From Rehmannia glutinosa (taxonomy: Eukaryota > Streptophyta > Magnoliopsida > Lamiales > Orobanchaceae), in contig JABTTQ020003021.1 in assembly GCA_016081115.2 (NCBI GenBank), positions 62,001 through 126,000 of the forward strand: a DNA stretch of 64,000 nucleotides. The letters are read 5' to 3'. A program made the translations under genes and the position numbers. This document shows, in pieces, positions 22,916 to 34,706 of this stretch. Below the pieces are notes generated by a model that was not told the DNA's origin, did no database searches, and saw nothing but the letters and a program-made list of their open reading frames with translations. The number at the start of each line of letters is the position of its first letter. The stretch's first letter is position 1.

Positions 22916-23483
22916 ATCGGTTGCATTTGGGCCCTCTTGCCTGCCAGAGCAAAGACACGGGTAGGTGCCTTAGCTCGGTTGTTATTTCTGGGTTTCTGAG
23001 GTGGCGCTGGGTTGTTTCCCGGAGCGGTACGCATTGGACAGCCCTGAATCTGATGCTGAGCACTACCACATCTGAGGCATTTTCCTTGCTTACGCCAGCA
23101 AAGATCTGGCAAGTGTCCCGGCTTGTTGCAGTGAGGGCAAGCTTGGCCTTGCATGGGCTGTTTTCCTTTGTTAGCTCCTCTATCCCGCTTTTCTGAAATT
23201 TCATCGGCGATCCGGATGTCTTTAAGCTCTTGACCTTTTTTAGCCCGATGCCCTATTCTCGCTAAAGCTATCCAATCCGAGTCCATTTTTAGGGGGAAGC
23301 CGCCATAACATGGCCCGAGTATGTATCTAGCTTGACGGTTAGCAGTTGTTTATGCAGTTCCAACCTCAGTCCTTTGGTAAATTTGTACAATTTATCTGCC
23401 TCAGTACTTATAGAGTCAAGAGCGTACTTCGACAAGTGATGAAACTCGGACTCGTACTGAGCGATGGTCATGCTCCTCTCGGG
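22780..23483 (-). pseudogene. Chromovirus G gag, N-terminus missing
   Basis: ERSMTIAQYESEFHHLSKYA (about 23480-23420) is the conserved retrotransposon Gag core. It is followed by a frameshift near 23290 and then two nucleocapsid knuckles, CPHCNKPGHLPDLC and CLRCGSAQHQIQGC (about 23140-23040). Sequence upstream of ERSM is replaced at about 23483 by unrelated tandem repeats, so the capsid N-terminal part is gone. Confidence 0.85.
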
Positions 23484-24632
23484 GGGGTTTCCATATGCAT
23501 ATCCTCACGATGTTATTGGAAATTTAAACCCTCTCTGGTGCTCCTGGATAAGAAGGGTCTCCTCACGGGGATCGTCACAATGTTATCGAAAATTAAAAAC
23601 CTCTCTGGTGCTCTCGAAGGGTAGGGGTTTCCTCACGGGGATCCTCACGATATAATCGGAAATTTAAACCCTCTTTGGTGCTCTGGAGGAGAGGGGTTTT
23701 CTCACGGGGATCCTCATGATATAATCGGAAATTTAAACCTCCTCTGGCACTCACGGGGGATGGGGTCCTCATAAATAAACCTCCTCTGGCGCTCCCGGAG
23801 GGGATGGGCTCCTTCACGGGGGAGGAGGGAGGTCCTCTTAAATTTTCCTTCCTCATAAACATAAGTCACAAAGATGTGCAACAAAAAGAGAGGGGAAAAT
23901 GCTAACACCTATGTTGAAGGAATACATGAATGCGCGATCAGAGGAATAATGAAGATAATGGCTCCGGAAAAGAACCCTAATGCTCCAAAAGGGCACCCAA
24001 TGATCTCCGTACAAACATCTTTGGCCATTCTGGAAGAACTAAGGCTTCATCACAAATGAAAGGATCCATCTCCACACAAAATGCGAAAAAATCCCCATGG
24101 ACTAAAAATCATATGTGACTACTACGAACAAATCAAAAGGAGGCAAATACAGATAAGGATCAAAAAGCACAAAGTAAGCATAATACCAAAGTGGTGGAAC
24201 ATCATCCGCCCCCTGGGAGCGCGCCCAAGCACCTAGGAGACACCCTGGGGTGCCCCTTGTTCCCGGGCACTCACCGCTCTCTTCACTACATGATGCACTC
24301 CACTCCTCTCTGTAACTTTCCACGGACACTCTCCTCAATTCTCAAGAACATTTGACTAAGTATGCTACCAAGTAAGGGAATTCAAAGTTAATAATTACCT
24401 TTAGAAGATATGGTCAAAGTTGGGCTCCCCACAGGGGATCCTCATAAATAAACCTCATTCGGCGCTCCCGGATGGGAGGGTCTCCCTCATGGGGGAGTCC
24501 TTGTAAATTTCCAAGGAATCTCAATACAAGCCAAACACGGTATCAGTTTAGCTCCCACGCTGCGGAAGAAGACGATATCAGTTTAGCTCCCACACTGCTC
24601 CATTCTTCCGCAACACCGGAACTGGGGGCTTA
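23484..24632 (+). repeat. Tat-like 3' untranslated region with 70-bp tandem repeats
   Basis: Four copies of a unit of about 70 bp (marker CTCTCTGGTGCTC at 23531, 23601, variant at 23671 and 23741), then a shortened 41-bp copy at 23781 and an isolated copy at about 24440. Each contains CTCACGGGGATCCTCAC and AATCGGAAATTTAAAC words. Between them (23860-24420) no gene is seen. The block ends in GGAACTGGGGGCTTA, a purine tract directly before an LTR start at 24633. Tandem repeats just before the 3' LTR are a known habit of Tat/Ogre elements; the lineage is inferred. Confidence 0.6.
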
Positions 24633-24744
24633 TGTTGAGGGAAAAAATATCCTTTAATATTTAATATATAATTCAATTTTTATATTGTAATAATAATATT
24701 AGTTGCCCAATAATCAATGAGTTATAGATGGAATAACCCGACCC
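24633..24744 (+). repeat. Tat-like LTR, first 112 bp
   Basis: TGTTGAGGGAAAAAATATCC follows the purine tract. Bases 24644-24690 recur at 1187-1230. The LTR is interrupted at 24744 by another LTR. Confidence 0.6.
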
Positions 24745-26156
24745 TGTTCGCCAAAAATTATTTGGATCTCTATACTGCAAGTGTACAGTGTAGTTTATAA
24801 GATAATGGCAAGCAAGGTCGTATTCATCAGGGATTGACTACGAAACACTTAGGCTATAATAACATCGTATTCCAATTTTATTGAAGCGGCCAAAAATCAC
24901 AAGTTTTATAAAAATCAAAAAATAAAAATAACAAGAAATAAATTTTCGAACCCCACAAGTATTTTCAACAAATACGAATGCAACCCTAGGCACATAATCT
25001 CAACATGTTTCTTCAATATAAAATCCAATTAATGTTTAACAAAACTAATTCATGCAATTCTATGAGTTCAATTCCTAAGTTAGTCTATTCCCCCTCCCGG
25101 GCGGTGCATAAACAGTAGATTAATAATAATTATAGATCTCCCAATATGTTACAACTATTATTAACTCCCAAAAGATCTATGAATTGAACTACTCCCCACA
25201 AATAGTTGTAGGTCTCCCGACTCGTTACACCCATTTATGTCTGAATTCGATTTCCGTCTTTGTTAGAACTCCTATCCCGAATTTCGCACTAACAAATATG
25301 ACATGCAAATTGTTAGCCAAATAATAAGCACTCGAATTCATAAAATAGAACACACGAATCAATCAAGAAAATAATCAATAAAGATTTAATATGAATCCAC
25401 AGTTTTGATTATGCCTTAGGATCCGAAAGATTAGCCAAACATTGATAACAAGTTCATAGACAAACTTGAAATCAACATTGTGACATCGTTTAAGTACATA
25501 CAAGAGATCCTTCCAAGCCTTCGAAGCTCTTGTGCTTCCGTAGATGTGAAAAGCCTTGTGGTATTCTTCGTAACTTAGCTCTCCTCTCTCAGAAGACCTT
25601 TGATCTTATAATCCTGTGTATTTTGGTATGTTATATGTTGTATGAATGAATGAATTTTCGTGCAGCCCTTGGTCTCTTTATGCAGGTGCTTGGAGAGATC
25701 AATTGTAGAGTTCGGGTAGGAAAAAGGACGCATAAATCCGCCCCAGACAGCTGCACAGGCCGTGTGGTTTCACACGGTCACACCACACGATCGTGTGGTC
25801 CTATACGGCTATACCGTGTGGCTTGGGTTCACCCTTGTGTCTCCCGAATACTTCACACGAACACTTTGTTCACACGGATAGGTCAGACGGTCGTGTGATA
25901 CCACATGGCCGACCGTGTGACTGATTTTTGTCCATTTTCTTCGTCTTTTTGATCTTTTCTTTGCACTCGTCGATCTTGTCCGGGCCTTCCAACTGATATC
26001 TTTTCATTTAAGCTCCGTTTCCTGTAAAAAGTTACAAGAATACGCAGTATCATGCCCTTCTAAGGAAACCAAGTAAAACACACTAAATATACATGCAAAT
26101 CTATCAATTATATACCAATTTAACCCCTTAAATGCACGTATATTTTACACGTATCA
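24745..26156 (-). repeat. Tat/Athila-like LTR (element R), 1412 bp
   Basis: In minus orientation it runs TGATACGTG ... TTGGCGAACA. It is preceded by the purine-rich AAGTTTGGGGGATTT (26157-26171), the typical 3' end of such elements. It contains a cluster of CACACGG/CCGTGTG words at 25754-25920. Only one LTR was found, so no target duplication could be tested. No coding sequence. Confidence 0.65.
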
Positions 26157-27227
26157 AAATCCCCCAAACTTAAACCATTGCTCGTCCTCGAGCAAATTAA
26201 AACAATAATCTCAAGGGGTAAAAAGAACACATAAGAACACTATAAACATTCAATCTCATTCGACTCCATATCTAAGTAAACCATGCAATTCATTATCAAG
26301 AAGTCATCAATTAAAGTTCGGCATAATCAATACTCTTTCGGGTACTTGACATCGCGACTCACAAGTAAGTAGTGTATCACTCAACTCTCAAAGTGTATGG
26401 TAAATGTTTGCGCTTAAAATCAATTCAGTGAATGCAGAACTACCATAGGTTTGCAAATCGTCTAACATCTCTACCACTTTAGTGTGCACAACTTAAGAAT
26501 CAAAAAAGACTTTCAGTTGGTTGTAATGTAGGCTCTTTGGTAAGGGTAGGGAAATTTGGATTATGTGACTTGACTTGAGCAAATAGAATTTTAAGTACAC
26601 AGACTTGAAATTTACCAACTCAATTTTGATCTAAAAATCATTCTTTCAAAATATTTTCTTTTTCAACTCAACTCCACCTTTTTTCTCCTTTTTCATTCTT
26701 ACGCCTTTTTGCCTTTTTTTCTTCTTCCTTTGCCTCAAGCTCTCAATTTCTCATAATATCCCGATTTTTTTCTTTCTTTCTTTGGCTCGATTTTTCTCTC
26801 TTTCTTTTTCAGAGATTTTCTTTATTTTTCGAGCTTCATAATTCTCTCATTTACCTAGACACTGCTCATCCCTCATTCTTTTGCCAACTTTCTCTCTTTT
26901 CATAATTTTCACCACATGTCCCCCAAACTTGTTCATTTTCTATAAGCTCAAGTAATTTTAGGAATAAAAATTATATTTTTAATTTTTAAAGATAAAAAAT
27001 GTGGCTAACAAAAAAAAGTTAAGGCTCAAAAGTGGCTAACTAGGGAATCATAAGTTCATAGGTAGGCTTTTTAGGCTAAGTAGTCTAAAACAAAGATGAC
27101 CTTAAATCATTTTCAAAAATTACACACACACATGGCTTCAATGAAAAAGACTTCCCGATTGGGGAGAAGAATACTTGAAATTATTTAGAAACTCTAACTT
27201 GGGGTGATTTGCCCTAAAAATAGCATC

Positions 27228-27230
<3 letters not shown>
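26157..27230 (-). other. 3' internal region of element R, non-coding
   Basis: Starts with the purine tract and TTGCTCGAGGACGAGCAATG (minus), words commonly found before the 3' LTR of Tat/Athila elements. The remainder is AT-rich, with a pyrimidine-rich patch at 26640-26900. No polymerase motif was seen. Its right boundary is unclear. Confidence 0.5.

Positions 27231-27269
<39 letters not shown>
27231..27269. repeat. (TA)n microsatellite
   Basis: About 19 TA dinucleotides. The 60 bp to the right match, inverted, the sequence beside another AT tract at 57617-57645. Confidence 0.95.
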
Positions 27270-27272
<3 letters not shown>

Positions 27273-27457
27273 GAGAGGGTTATATGAAACCACCTCATAG
27301 GGTGAGTCCATAGGGACCAATCCTAGCCATATATCTATGTTTTTTCAAGGGCTGCGATTTAAGAGTTTAAATTGCAGATTACAAGGTGTTAATTAAACAA
27401 AGGAGTAAATTAGTCATCCTCCAACCTAGCCCAATATTAACGGGATTCAGCTGATTC

Positions 27458-27690
27458 CAAGGTTGCAGAAATCGCTAGGCGGTGGCCGGGCGCCTAGAAA
27501 TATAATTGTTTTTCTCTTTTTTTAATTTTTACCATTTTTGGGCCGATTTTTTTCCGCCTAGGCCCGATGTTTTGGCCGCCTAGCCCGATTTTTCACCTAA
27601 CCGATTTTTTCTGGTGATTTTAGTAAAATCGGGTCGGCCTAGGGGCGCCTAGCGCCTAGGCGGCCACCTAGGCCGATTTTTACAACATTG
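27458..27690. mobile_element. hAT-type MITE, 233 bp
   Basis: Imperfect terminal inverted repeats: CAAGGTTGCAGAAATCG on the left, and on the right the inverse of CAATGTTGTAAAAATCGG, both followed by GGCGCCTAGG-type palindromic words. An exact 8-bp target duplication GCTGATTC lies at 27450-27457 and 27691-27698. The 8-bp duplication and C/A-start termini fit hAT. Confidence 0.85.
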
Positions 27691-27811
27691 GCTGATTCTA
27701 AGATCACGTAATCCTTCCAAATCTCGTAGAAAATTCAACGTGAACAATCCTTCTCCTTCTTCTTCAACGCACTACTGTGAGAAATCCTTCCTCCTTCTTC
27801 TTCAATACACT
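27658..27811. repeat. 154-bp left flank of element B, original copy
   Basis: This stretch (33 bp of the hAT MITE end plus host-side flank) recurs without any length change at 40189-40342, inside element B. Confidence 0.95.
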
Positions 27812-29390
27812 TGTAGGTCCCAAGGGGTGTGAGTGTAAGGTTTAGAAGGGGGGGTTGAATAAATCTTACCAAATTTTCACTTTTGGTCCTTTTAAAAGTT
27901 CAGAGTTAATACTACACAGTTGTGTCCTTGATGGAAAGACCAATTTAGTTAATCGGTAGAGTTAGTCAATCAACAGACTCGATTGAATTTGTTGATAGAA
28001 TAACTCAACTATTAAGACTAAATTAGCTCAAGTTGTGGTTTGTTTTTAGCGGAAGACTTAACACCCTTAAGTTTGGTTTAGTTATGATTTAATGCTTGGT
28101 TTTAGTACTTAGAGATTATCAGTTGGATATCAAATATGTCGTGAGAATTAAACAAATAAGACGAGGAATTAAAGTGTTGAAATGTAAATGACACGATAAG
28201 TTTTTATAGAGGTTCGAAGATGGGGTAATTCTTCTACTCCTCTCTTCTCCAACTCTTGGAGGAATCCACTAGGTATTGATCAGTATACAAAGTGGTAACA
28301 ATCCAGATACAAGTCTTGATCACACAACGGTGACTTGATCCTTTGGGACTCGGTCTGGAGATGCCTTGATCACTCGGTGGCTTCTCGTATGACTCGAAGC
28401 ACCTTCTTCTTCATAGGGCGTTTGCGCTTGCTACTACAGCTCACTTGCTCAAGCTCTTTGGATTTGATCACGAAGCCCTCCAAAAACTCGAGACTGGTTC
28501 GACCTTGAACCTTCCTACAATCCTTCGTGGAATGTAGACCCCTTGATTCTTCAACAATTTCCTCTTCAACTGATTGAAGTTATCTTTCCTTCACGGTGAG
28601 TGTTGGATTGATTTTCTTCGTAGTGTAGGCTTGAGGATTAATCTTGAATGATTTGAGAATATCTTGGGTTCTGAGTTCAAATATTTGCTTGAATGTTCGT
28701 GATTCAGGTAACCTTGGTAACCTTCTCTCAGAGTCATTCCTCAGCCTTTTATAGTGATCTTTCAAAAAATCTGCCCGTTGAAGAGATAAGCTTATTTTTG
28801 AAAGTCACTTGTGGTCGTTGGCTTGTCTTGTTGCAGTCCTTGGAATTGCCACTTCCTCGTATGAATTGTTCTTGACTTTTGAGTTCGACACGGTGTAGTA
28901 CTTCCCATTGGTTCATTCCTTTGCACGCTTCGGGACCGAGCACTTGAGAAAGGTAGCATGGAGGTATTACTTGTTTAAGTAATTCTCTTGATTTCGTAGG
29001 CAGATCTCTTTCGATTATCTCGATTTGATGCGTTTCCTTGCTTTCCCAGGATGACTTAGAGTCGACTTTCAATCATTGAATGACTCTTTGTCACTTCAAC
29101 TTGAGACTTGGCTATCTTGAGTTGACTTGATCGATACTTTACTGTTGCATCTCAATTTTTGCACCTTGATCGAAGTTCCCGTCTTCTCTTCTTTGCCATA
29201 CTCACGGTCTCCGCAATGAGTCTTCCTTCTAGTCTCCGGTTGTCTTCTTGCATGTTTAGGCATAGGCGACTTAACTCGACTTGACCAACCCTATTTGTTA
29301 CAATGCGTTTACAACAAAAATGGGATGCCAACTTCCTATTCTAAGTTTTACATGGCATTCATCAAAATCTAAACAATAAATTTCCCAACA
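27812..29390 (-). repeat. Element B 3' LTR
   Basis: 1579 bp, TGTAGGTCCC to TTTCCCAACA on the plus strand. Minus-strand TATA-like box at 28746-28753. It keeps CAG/CTG words where the right LTR has CG words, for example CTGATTG at 28570 versus TCGATTG at 41089. Confidence 0.95.
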
Positions 29391-29404
29391 ATTTCCCCTT
29401 TTTG
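29391..29404 (-). other. Element B polypurine tract
   Basis: Minus strand AAAAAGGGGAAAT next to the LTR start TGTTGGGAAA. It is one G shorter than in A and C. Confidence 0.85.
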
Positions 29405-29549
29405 ATGATGCCAAAACTTAAAACATTCAAAATGTAAATAGCAAAGATACATACGAGATAGTGCATTCACAGAGAATGTATGCGTAGAATCAATCCTTTT
29501 ATTGATCATAACATTCTTGTTCTTTTACACTATTTGTTTACAAGGTGTA

Positions 29550-32500
29550 TCAAAGCAAACATTTATGTCTACGCAAAATAATAGAGAATTTCTGATTTAT
29601 TACGGAAGACTTACATAGTATGTATTTACATAGTAAAATACATGAAGGGGTGGACAACAACACTTCATCTCCTTCGCCGCTCCTTCTTTCATCTTCTTTG
29701 ATTTCATCATCTTGGTCTTCTTCTCTTTTTCTCATCTTCAGCCGCTCTTCTTCTTCTTTTCATATGCTTTCCGGGCGACTTCATCTCTTCTTAATCTCTC
29801 TTGTCTCTCCTCCCACAGCTGAGTTTGTCTTTTTTTTCTTCTTCGATTCTTTTCACATACTCAAGCATTGTTTTTAGCCACTTGCAGATTGGCTACTTGG
29901 TCAAGACCGACCCAAAAGATCCCTCCTTTCTTGCCGGATCTATGTACTCAATGTTTTTGGGCGGAGGCCTAGTTCGAAACCTCTTCCTCCACCACGCTTC
30001 TTCCTCTTCCTGCAGGCGTGTATTGTCTTGGGTCTTCTTCTTTCGGTGAGTGGCAGCAGAGTGATCGGTAGAGATGCCGTCGCTGTCAGCTTCTTCACAT
30101 AACGTGAGACCCTTTTCCCAAGACAAGTCCTGGCTTGAGCCATAGACATGTTTGCGAAGTATCCTTCGGATGCGGGCGTTTTAAATTCATCAAGCGATCG
30201 TGGCTCGGTCCCGACATCCGAGATGGCATAAGTGTCTCTGTCTACTTGGAATGCCTCCATGTTGTTTCAAGATGTCCATAACTCGGGCATTCAACCTTCC
30301 TTCCACTTCCTCCATCCTCGCTTCAACTATTTTTCTCTTCTCGGCCATAGATGCAAGTGTTGGAGAGCGAGTCATCACTGGGAGTTTTTCTTTGATAATA
30401 TCGGTTGTGACAAGACCTTGTTGGGGGTTTGTGCAATCATCAATGTCATATCTTTCGATCCTTCCCCCTCAATCGACTTTCCTTTCTTTTGTTTTGACAC
30501 TTCCTCATTTGTCTTTCCCTTTGCAGTGCTCCTTCCTTTTCAACATCGAACTCTTCGCTTTTAGGTATTACTCTTCCCCTTTTTGGCATCATCAAATGAG
30601 AGAGGAACCCCTGGAAACATACTTGCAAGCAGAAATCGAGCTCGCGATAGCCGAGTTCTCGCCTCGAGTCTGGCTGCCCGGAGTATGCGGCGCGAAATTG
30701 AGCGAGTAGCGTTGGACTCTCTTGAAATTAGCTTCATCTCGGCCATGAGAAGGCTGAATTTTCTATCCATGTTTTCTTCCATACGTTTGGAGATCACTCT
30801 TATTTTGCTCACGCAGACTTTATCTCGTGAGTGTGAGCTTCATGCATGTGCTCAATGTGTTCTCTCAATTTCATCTTTGCATCGGCATTCTCGACTCTCC
30901 ATACCAACGACTTGTTGAACAATGTCCTGAAGTATCTAGCTTGTTCCACACGCATTGTTTGTTGTTGTTGCCACCATTCCCGATTCTCGATTATTATGCC
31001 TCTCAAGTCGGCGATCGAGGTTGGCATCTGTTGTCGATCTCATGTCCATCGAGGCCTGGTGCCTCTCCATCCGTTCAATTTACGCAAATAATGCTTTGAA
31101 CACCTCCCGAACTTGAGTTGTTTCTCTGTTGCGGTGATGGCCAAGCAACGTCAAAATCATAAGCATTACTGGAATGATGGTATACGATGGAATGACAGGA
31201 TCAGTGCACGTGGGAGCGCGCAAGATCATTTTTCGACTCGTCGGGGAGGTCGGGTACCTCAGAGAGAAAGGAAATGATTCTACAAAGGAATCATCACGCC
31301 AATCGGGATTTGTTCAATGATGAGGGGCGCGTGAAGTTCCTTGTGGAGTCGAACTCTTTGCGGCTTGGGAGCTGCGCGGTGGACTCGTTTAGCCGGGGTC
31401 TTTTGTGAAGTGGACCCACTTTTTGAGCCTGTTGTCTCAACAACCTTCATCGGTCTCGATTGGTTTTTCCAATTGAGTTGACTGGTCCTCGGCCTTATCG
31501 AGCGTCATCGGACGATGATGAGATTTCCATGGGTGGCTCATCATCAAAGTTGAAAGTTTGTGAGTAGTCTTGAGGTTAGACTTGCTCGTGGTTGGAACAT
31601 CCTTAGTGAGTCTTTTGGATCATCCGCGGGGGGATGACTCGGCTTCATCGTCTTCTTCCAATCCGAGAAAAGTTACATCGAGGATTATCGGGAGTCGTGA
31701 AGTGCGCTAATCTCATTTTCGGATGGATCGTGATAGCGGGAGGGATGTTCTCTACTTGACTTCTTTACCCGGGAAGTCTCAACCTCCCGTTGGCCTTCAT
31801 TACCTCTGCGGTCTCAAGCTGCAGCGAGGCCTTGGACCTCTCTTTCGACGTGTCACTGTCTTAGGGTCTTCTGTGGTGGCATCCATTGAGTCTCAACCCC
31901 ATGGATTGCACTTTCATCGCCCAGTGTTAACTCCAGGGTTGTTCCTTCCTCGTGCCTCGACCGCATCGCAGCGTCATTAGCCTTCGAGCGATTTGGCACC
32001 TCGGCTAAGACAGTCTCAACGTCTAAGCTTCGTTGATGGAAACTTTTGTGTATTTTGTGTTTGTACTTTCTCCACTTCGCCTCCTAGATTCGTTGTGGAG
32101 TCATCTGCAGCATCCTCCGACCTTGCTGCAGTGGAGGGAGTTTCCCCCTGGTGCATCATCGGTGAGTGACTTGGAATGGGGTCACTCGTCTCCAAACTCC
32201 CGGTTGTTTCTACTGAGTGTTCAGCCGTTGGGGCAGGTGGTAAGACACCTTCATTAGGGGTTGGCTCGACTGGGGTCCCCACTAACCCAGTTTCATCGCC
32301 ATTTCCCTTAATTCCTTCTTCCGAGTGAGCTGGGGAAGTGGTGGCAGCAACAACTGTGGCAATATGCTGCACCACTCCCATTGGGTCCAATTCCAGCTGT
32401 GCTTTGGAGGACTCTCCTGGTCCCTCCATCATTCTTTTCTCATGAAGAATTCTGGATTCGTGCATTGCTTGCTGCATTTGCAACTCTTCTGTGGCAGCAG

Positions 32501-34151
32501 CAGGGTCCAGATCCTCATCACTTTCTGATAGAATGTCGAGGTGAGGATGTGTATGTTCTGTGGTGCCAGTGAGAGGCAGATGTTGGCCTTCTCTCGTGCA
32601 TAGCTTCCTCTGCCGATCTCTCCTTCTCCTTGTCCTTGAAGATCTGCAAGATATACATGGATTTTTTCTTCATCCAATGCTTGGATCACAGTGGTCGATC
32701 CGAAAGTTCAACATTCCTCTTTTTCTTCGATAAACTCGGGCCGTTGGAACTGTTCCCTGGATCGACTCAATTTCCACTTCCTCCACTCTCGAGATGATTT
32801 TGGATGTCCGGATAAGGTGGGGATAGGATCATCACATCATCATCTCTTTGATTCTTCATGTGTCTCAGTTGTTCGAACTACAAGGTGGGTCTTGGTTTGC
32901 CTCTGCTGATCGCCTTGGCCAGACTTGTTTGTTTCATCAATAATATCGGAGACTCTACTTCTCCAGTAGGTCTCCAGTATCTGTTGCGGTGAGTGGTGAC
33001 TTAGCCTATTTTTCAAGTTCGGATTGCTTGATGATTCTTCTTCGTCTCTTGGTTCGTACCAGAGGGATTTCTCAGTTCGGAGAGAGTGTCTTCCGAGTCC
33101 AGGCGGCGGCGGGGGGTCTTTGGTGTTTTCTTCTACGAGGAGCGAGTCGTCTTGGCTTATCGTTCTCCTCTTTTTGATGACCGGAGAAGGTATTTGAGAT
33201 TCCTTCTTCGGCCTCGCTTTGGGGCGGGAGACACGGCTGCGGGGAGCGGCGACTCAGCCTGCGGGCGGGAGCGGGTTTGTTTTTCTTAGCTTAGGGGGCG
33301 ATTCTCTTAGCGCCGCATAGGGCAACTTTCTTCTTTGGTGGAGAGGAAACAATCAGATCTTTGGTGGTGATTCCCCTCACTTGTATCGCTCTCTTGGCGT
33401 GGGCTCTCTTGTGCGCCGAGAGAGGTTTGATCGAACATCCTCTTGTTTGCATGGAACGCCTTTCCATGTCGAAGAGGGACTCCTTTCATCTCCATCACCG
33501 CCAATCACCAGGCCATATCCCAGGGATCCTCCAAATGCACCATCTTCCTTGAAGGATTTGTTCCCTACATTCTCGCGTAGTCTGCTTTGTAGACAAAAGC
33601 CTCGGCCAGGTTTATTTTCCTTTCTTCAATGATCGCAGCCATTACGATCAACTTTGCTTTTGATAGTTGGTCAAAGTCGCCAAATTTGATGTCTATGCAT
33701 TTGGTAACTATGTCCAACGACTTGTGGAGTCCTCCTTCAAGCAGCCTCTTGTTTCTTTGTGTAGACTATTTTATCAAAGATAGTCGATTTGGCTACTTCC
33801 TCCGGCGGCGGCCAGGTCTACATACATCGGCTTCGTTGATTCTCGATGCTCCTTCCGTCGGTAGTGAGCAGTGTTGACCAAATCCTGGCGAGAGATGATG
33901 AACTCCTTCCCGTGAAAGAGGATTTAATCCCCTCATCGTGAATCTCGGTGTTCACATAGAATCGTGCGACCTCTTCCACATAGGTCATCGAGAACTCCAT
34001 CGTCGAAATGGTTTCAGCCGGACGATTTGAGCTTTTCAAGCGATTTTCTTTATGAGGTGTCATCGGACCTGTTTGACCATTCCTCGAAATCCTTTGTAGA
34101 CCCGGTGTGGATTTGCTTTCCTAGCTTGACGAAATCATAAGTTGGTGCCAT
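29550..34151 (-). pseudogene. Element B third open reading region, broken
   Basis: Starts MAPTYDF at 34151. Blocks in order: FSMTYVEEVARFYVNTEIHD (about 33990), a segment matching GYGLVIG..G VPLRHGKAFHANKRMF (33500-33400), Lys/Pro-rich linker, MHESRILHEKRMMEGPGES (32450), TNLGGEVEK (32080), LRGIIIENREWWQQQQTMRV (31010), GVPLSFDDAKKGK (30590), MSMAQARTCLGKR-type segment (30140) and a charged tail. The order agrees with A and C. It is heavily frameshifted. Function unknown; no membrane segment seen. Confidence 0.65.
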
Positions 34152-34706
34152 TTTTCAGTATTTCACGAAAGGAAACTTAGAGGTTGATTTGAATATTGAT
34201 AGGATTTTGAGAGTGTTTTGCCTTTGCTCCTGAGATAGAAATGAAACGTTTTGGTAATATGTGAGAGAAAATAGACGAAAACGTTTAAGTATGGTTTTCG
34301 AAAGGGCGTGCGGATAGTTTTGAAATGTGATCGAAATCAACGGCTTAGATTTTGCACGCCGATTAGCATTTAATGTCTCGAATTTAATGCGGCAAAGATT
34401 TATATCCAATCATAAGCTTGGTATGCAACTTTTTTGTCGTACACATCATCATTATCTTGACGTCATTCTTAAAAATATTCGCTTAGTAAAAATGACTGCG
34501 TTTTTGTCATTTTGCTCATAAATGACTAAAGCTTATCTCTTAGTCGATTTAACTCTTCAGTCACGCGATTCTCTCAAAGTGACTCAGCTGTCAGCTAATT
34601 CGATATAGTTGTCTTTCAGACATGGCTGATTCATTTAGCTGATTTTGAGAATTCAGTCCTTTCTCTCTTTTTGTGTTTCATTTCTTTTCTTTGAGTCTTC
34701 TGAGTG
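34152..34706 (-). other. Spacer between pol and third gene, element B
   Basis: Non-coding, aligned with the spacers of A and C. It retains GCACGCCCTTT and the CT-rich leader TTTTCTCTCACAT. The TATA-like box of A is CTTTCGAAAA here. Confidence 0.5.

Larger units (their letters stand above)
1234..23483 (-). mobile_element. Ty3/gypsy chromovirus (element G), 5'-truncated, host of element A
   Basis: Minus-strand order is: partial gag with two CCHC knuckles, aspartic protease, reverse transcriptase, RNase H, integrase, chromodomain-like tail, purine tract, 3' LTR. This order, with integrase last, is Ty3/gypsy. The conserved tail just before the stop places it among plant chromoviruses, probably Tekay/Del-like given the long LTR. 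The 3' LTR is interrupted by Sirevirus-like element A, and pol by an 827-bp retroposed insertion. The gag N-terminus, primer site and 5' LTR are absent: at 23483 the sequence changes abruptly to unrelated tandem repeats. The element cannot be autonomous. Confidence 0.85.

Noticed and set aside
23490..23800. CRISPR-like array
   Set aside because: The 70-bp units are directly adjacent without unique spacers and lie in a plant retrotransposon remnant.
25650..25898. 82-residue plus frame in the LTR of element R
   Set aside because: It spans the CACACGG repeat cluster inside an LTR and has no domain or conserved context.
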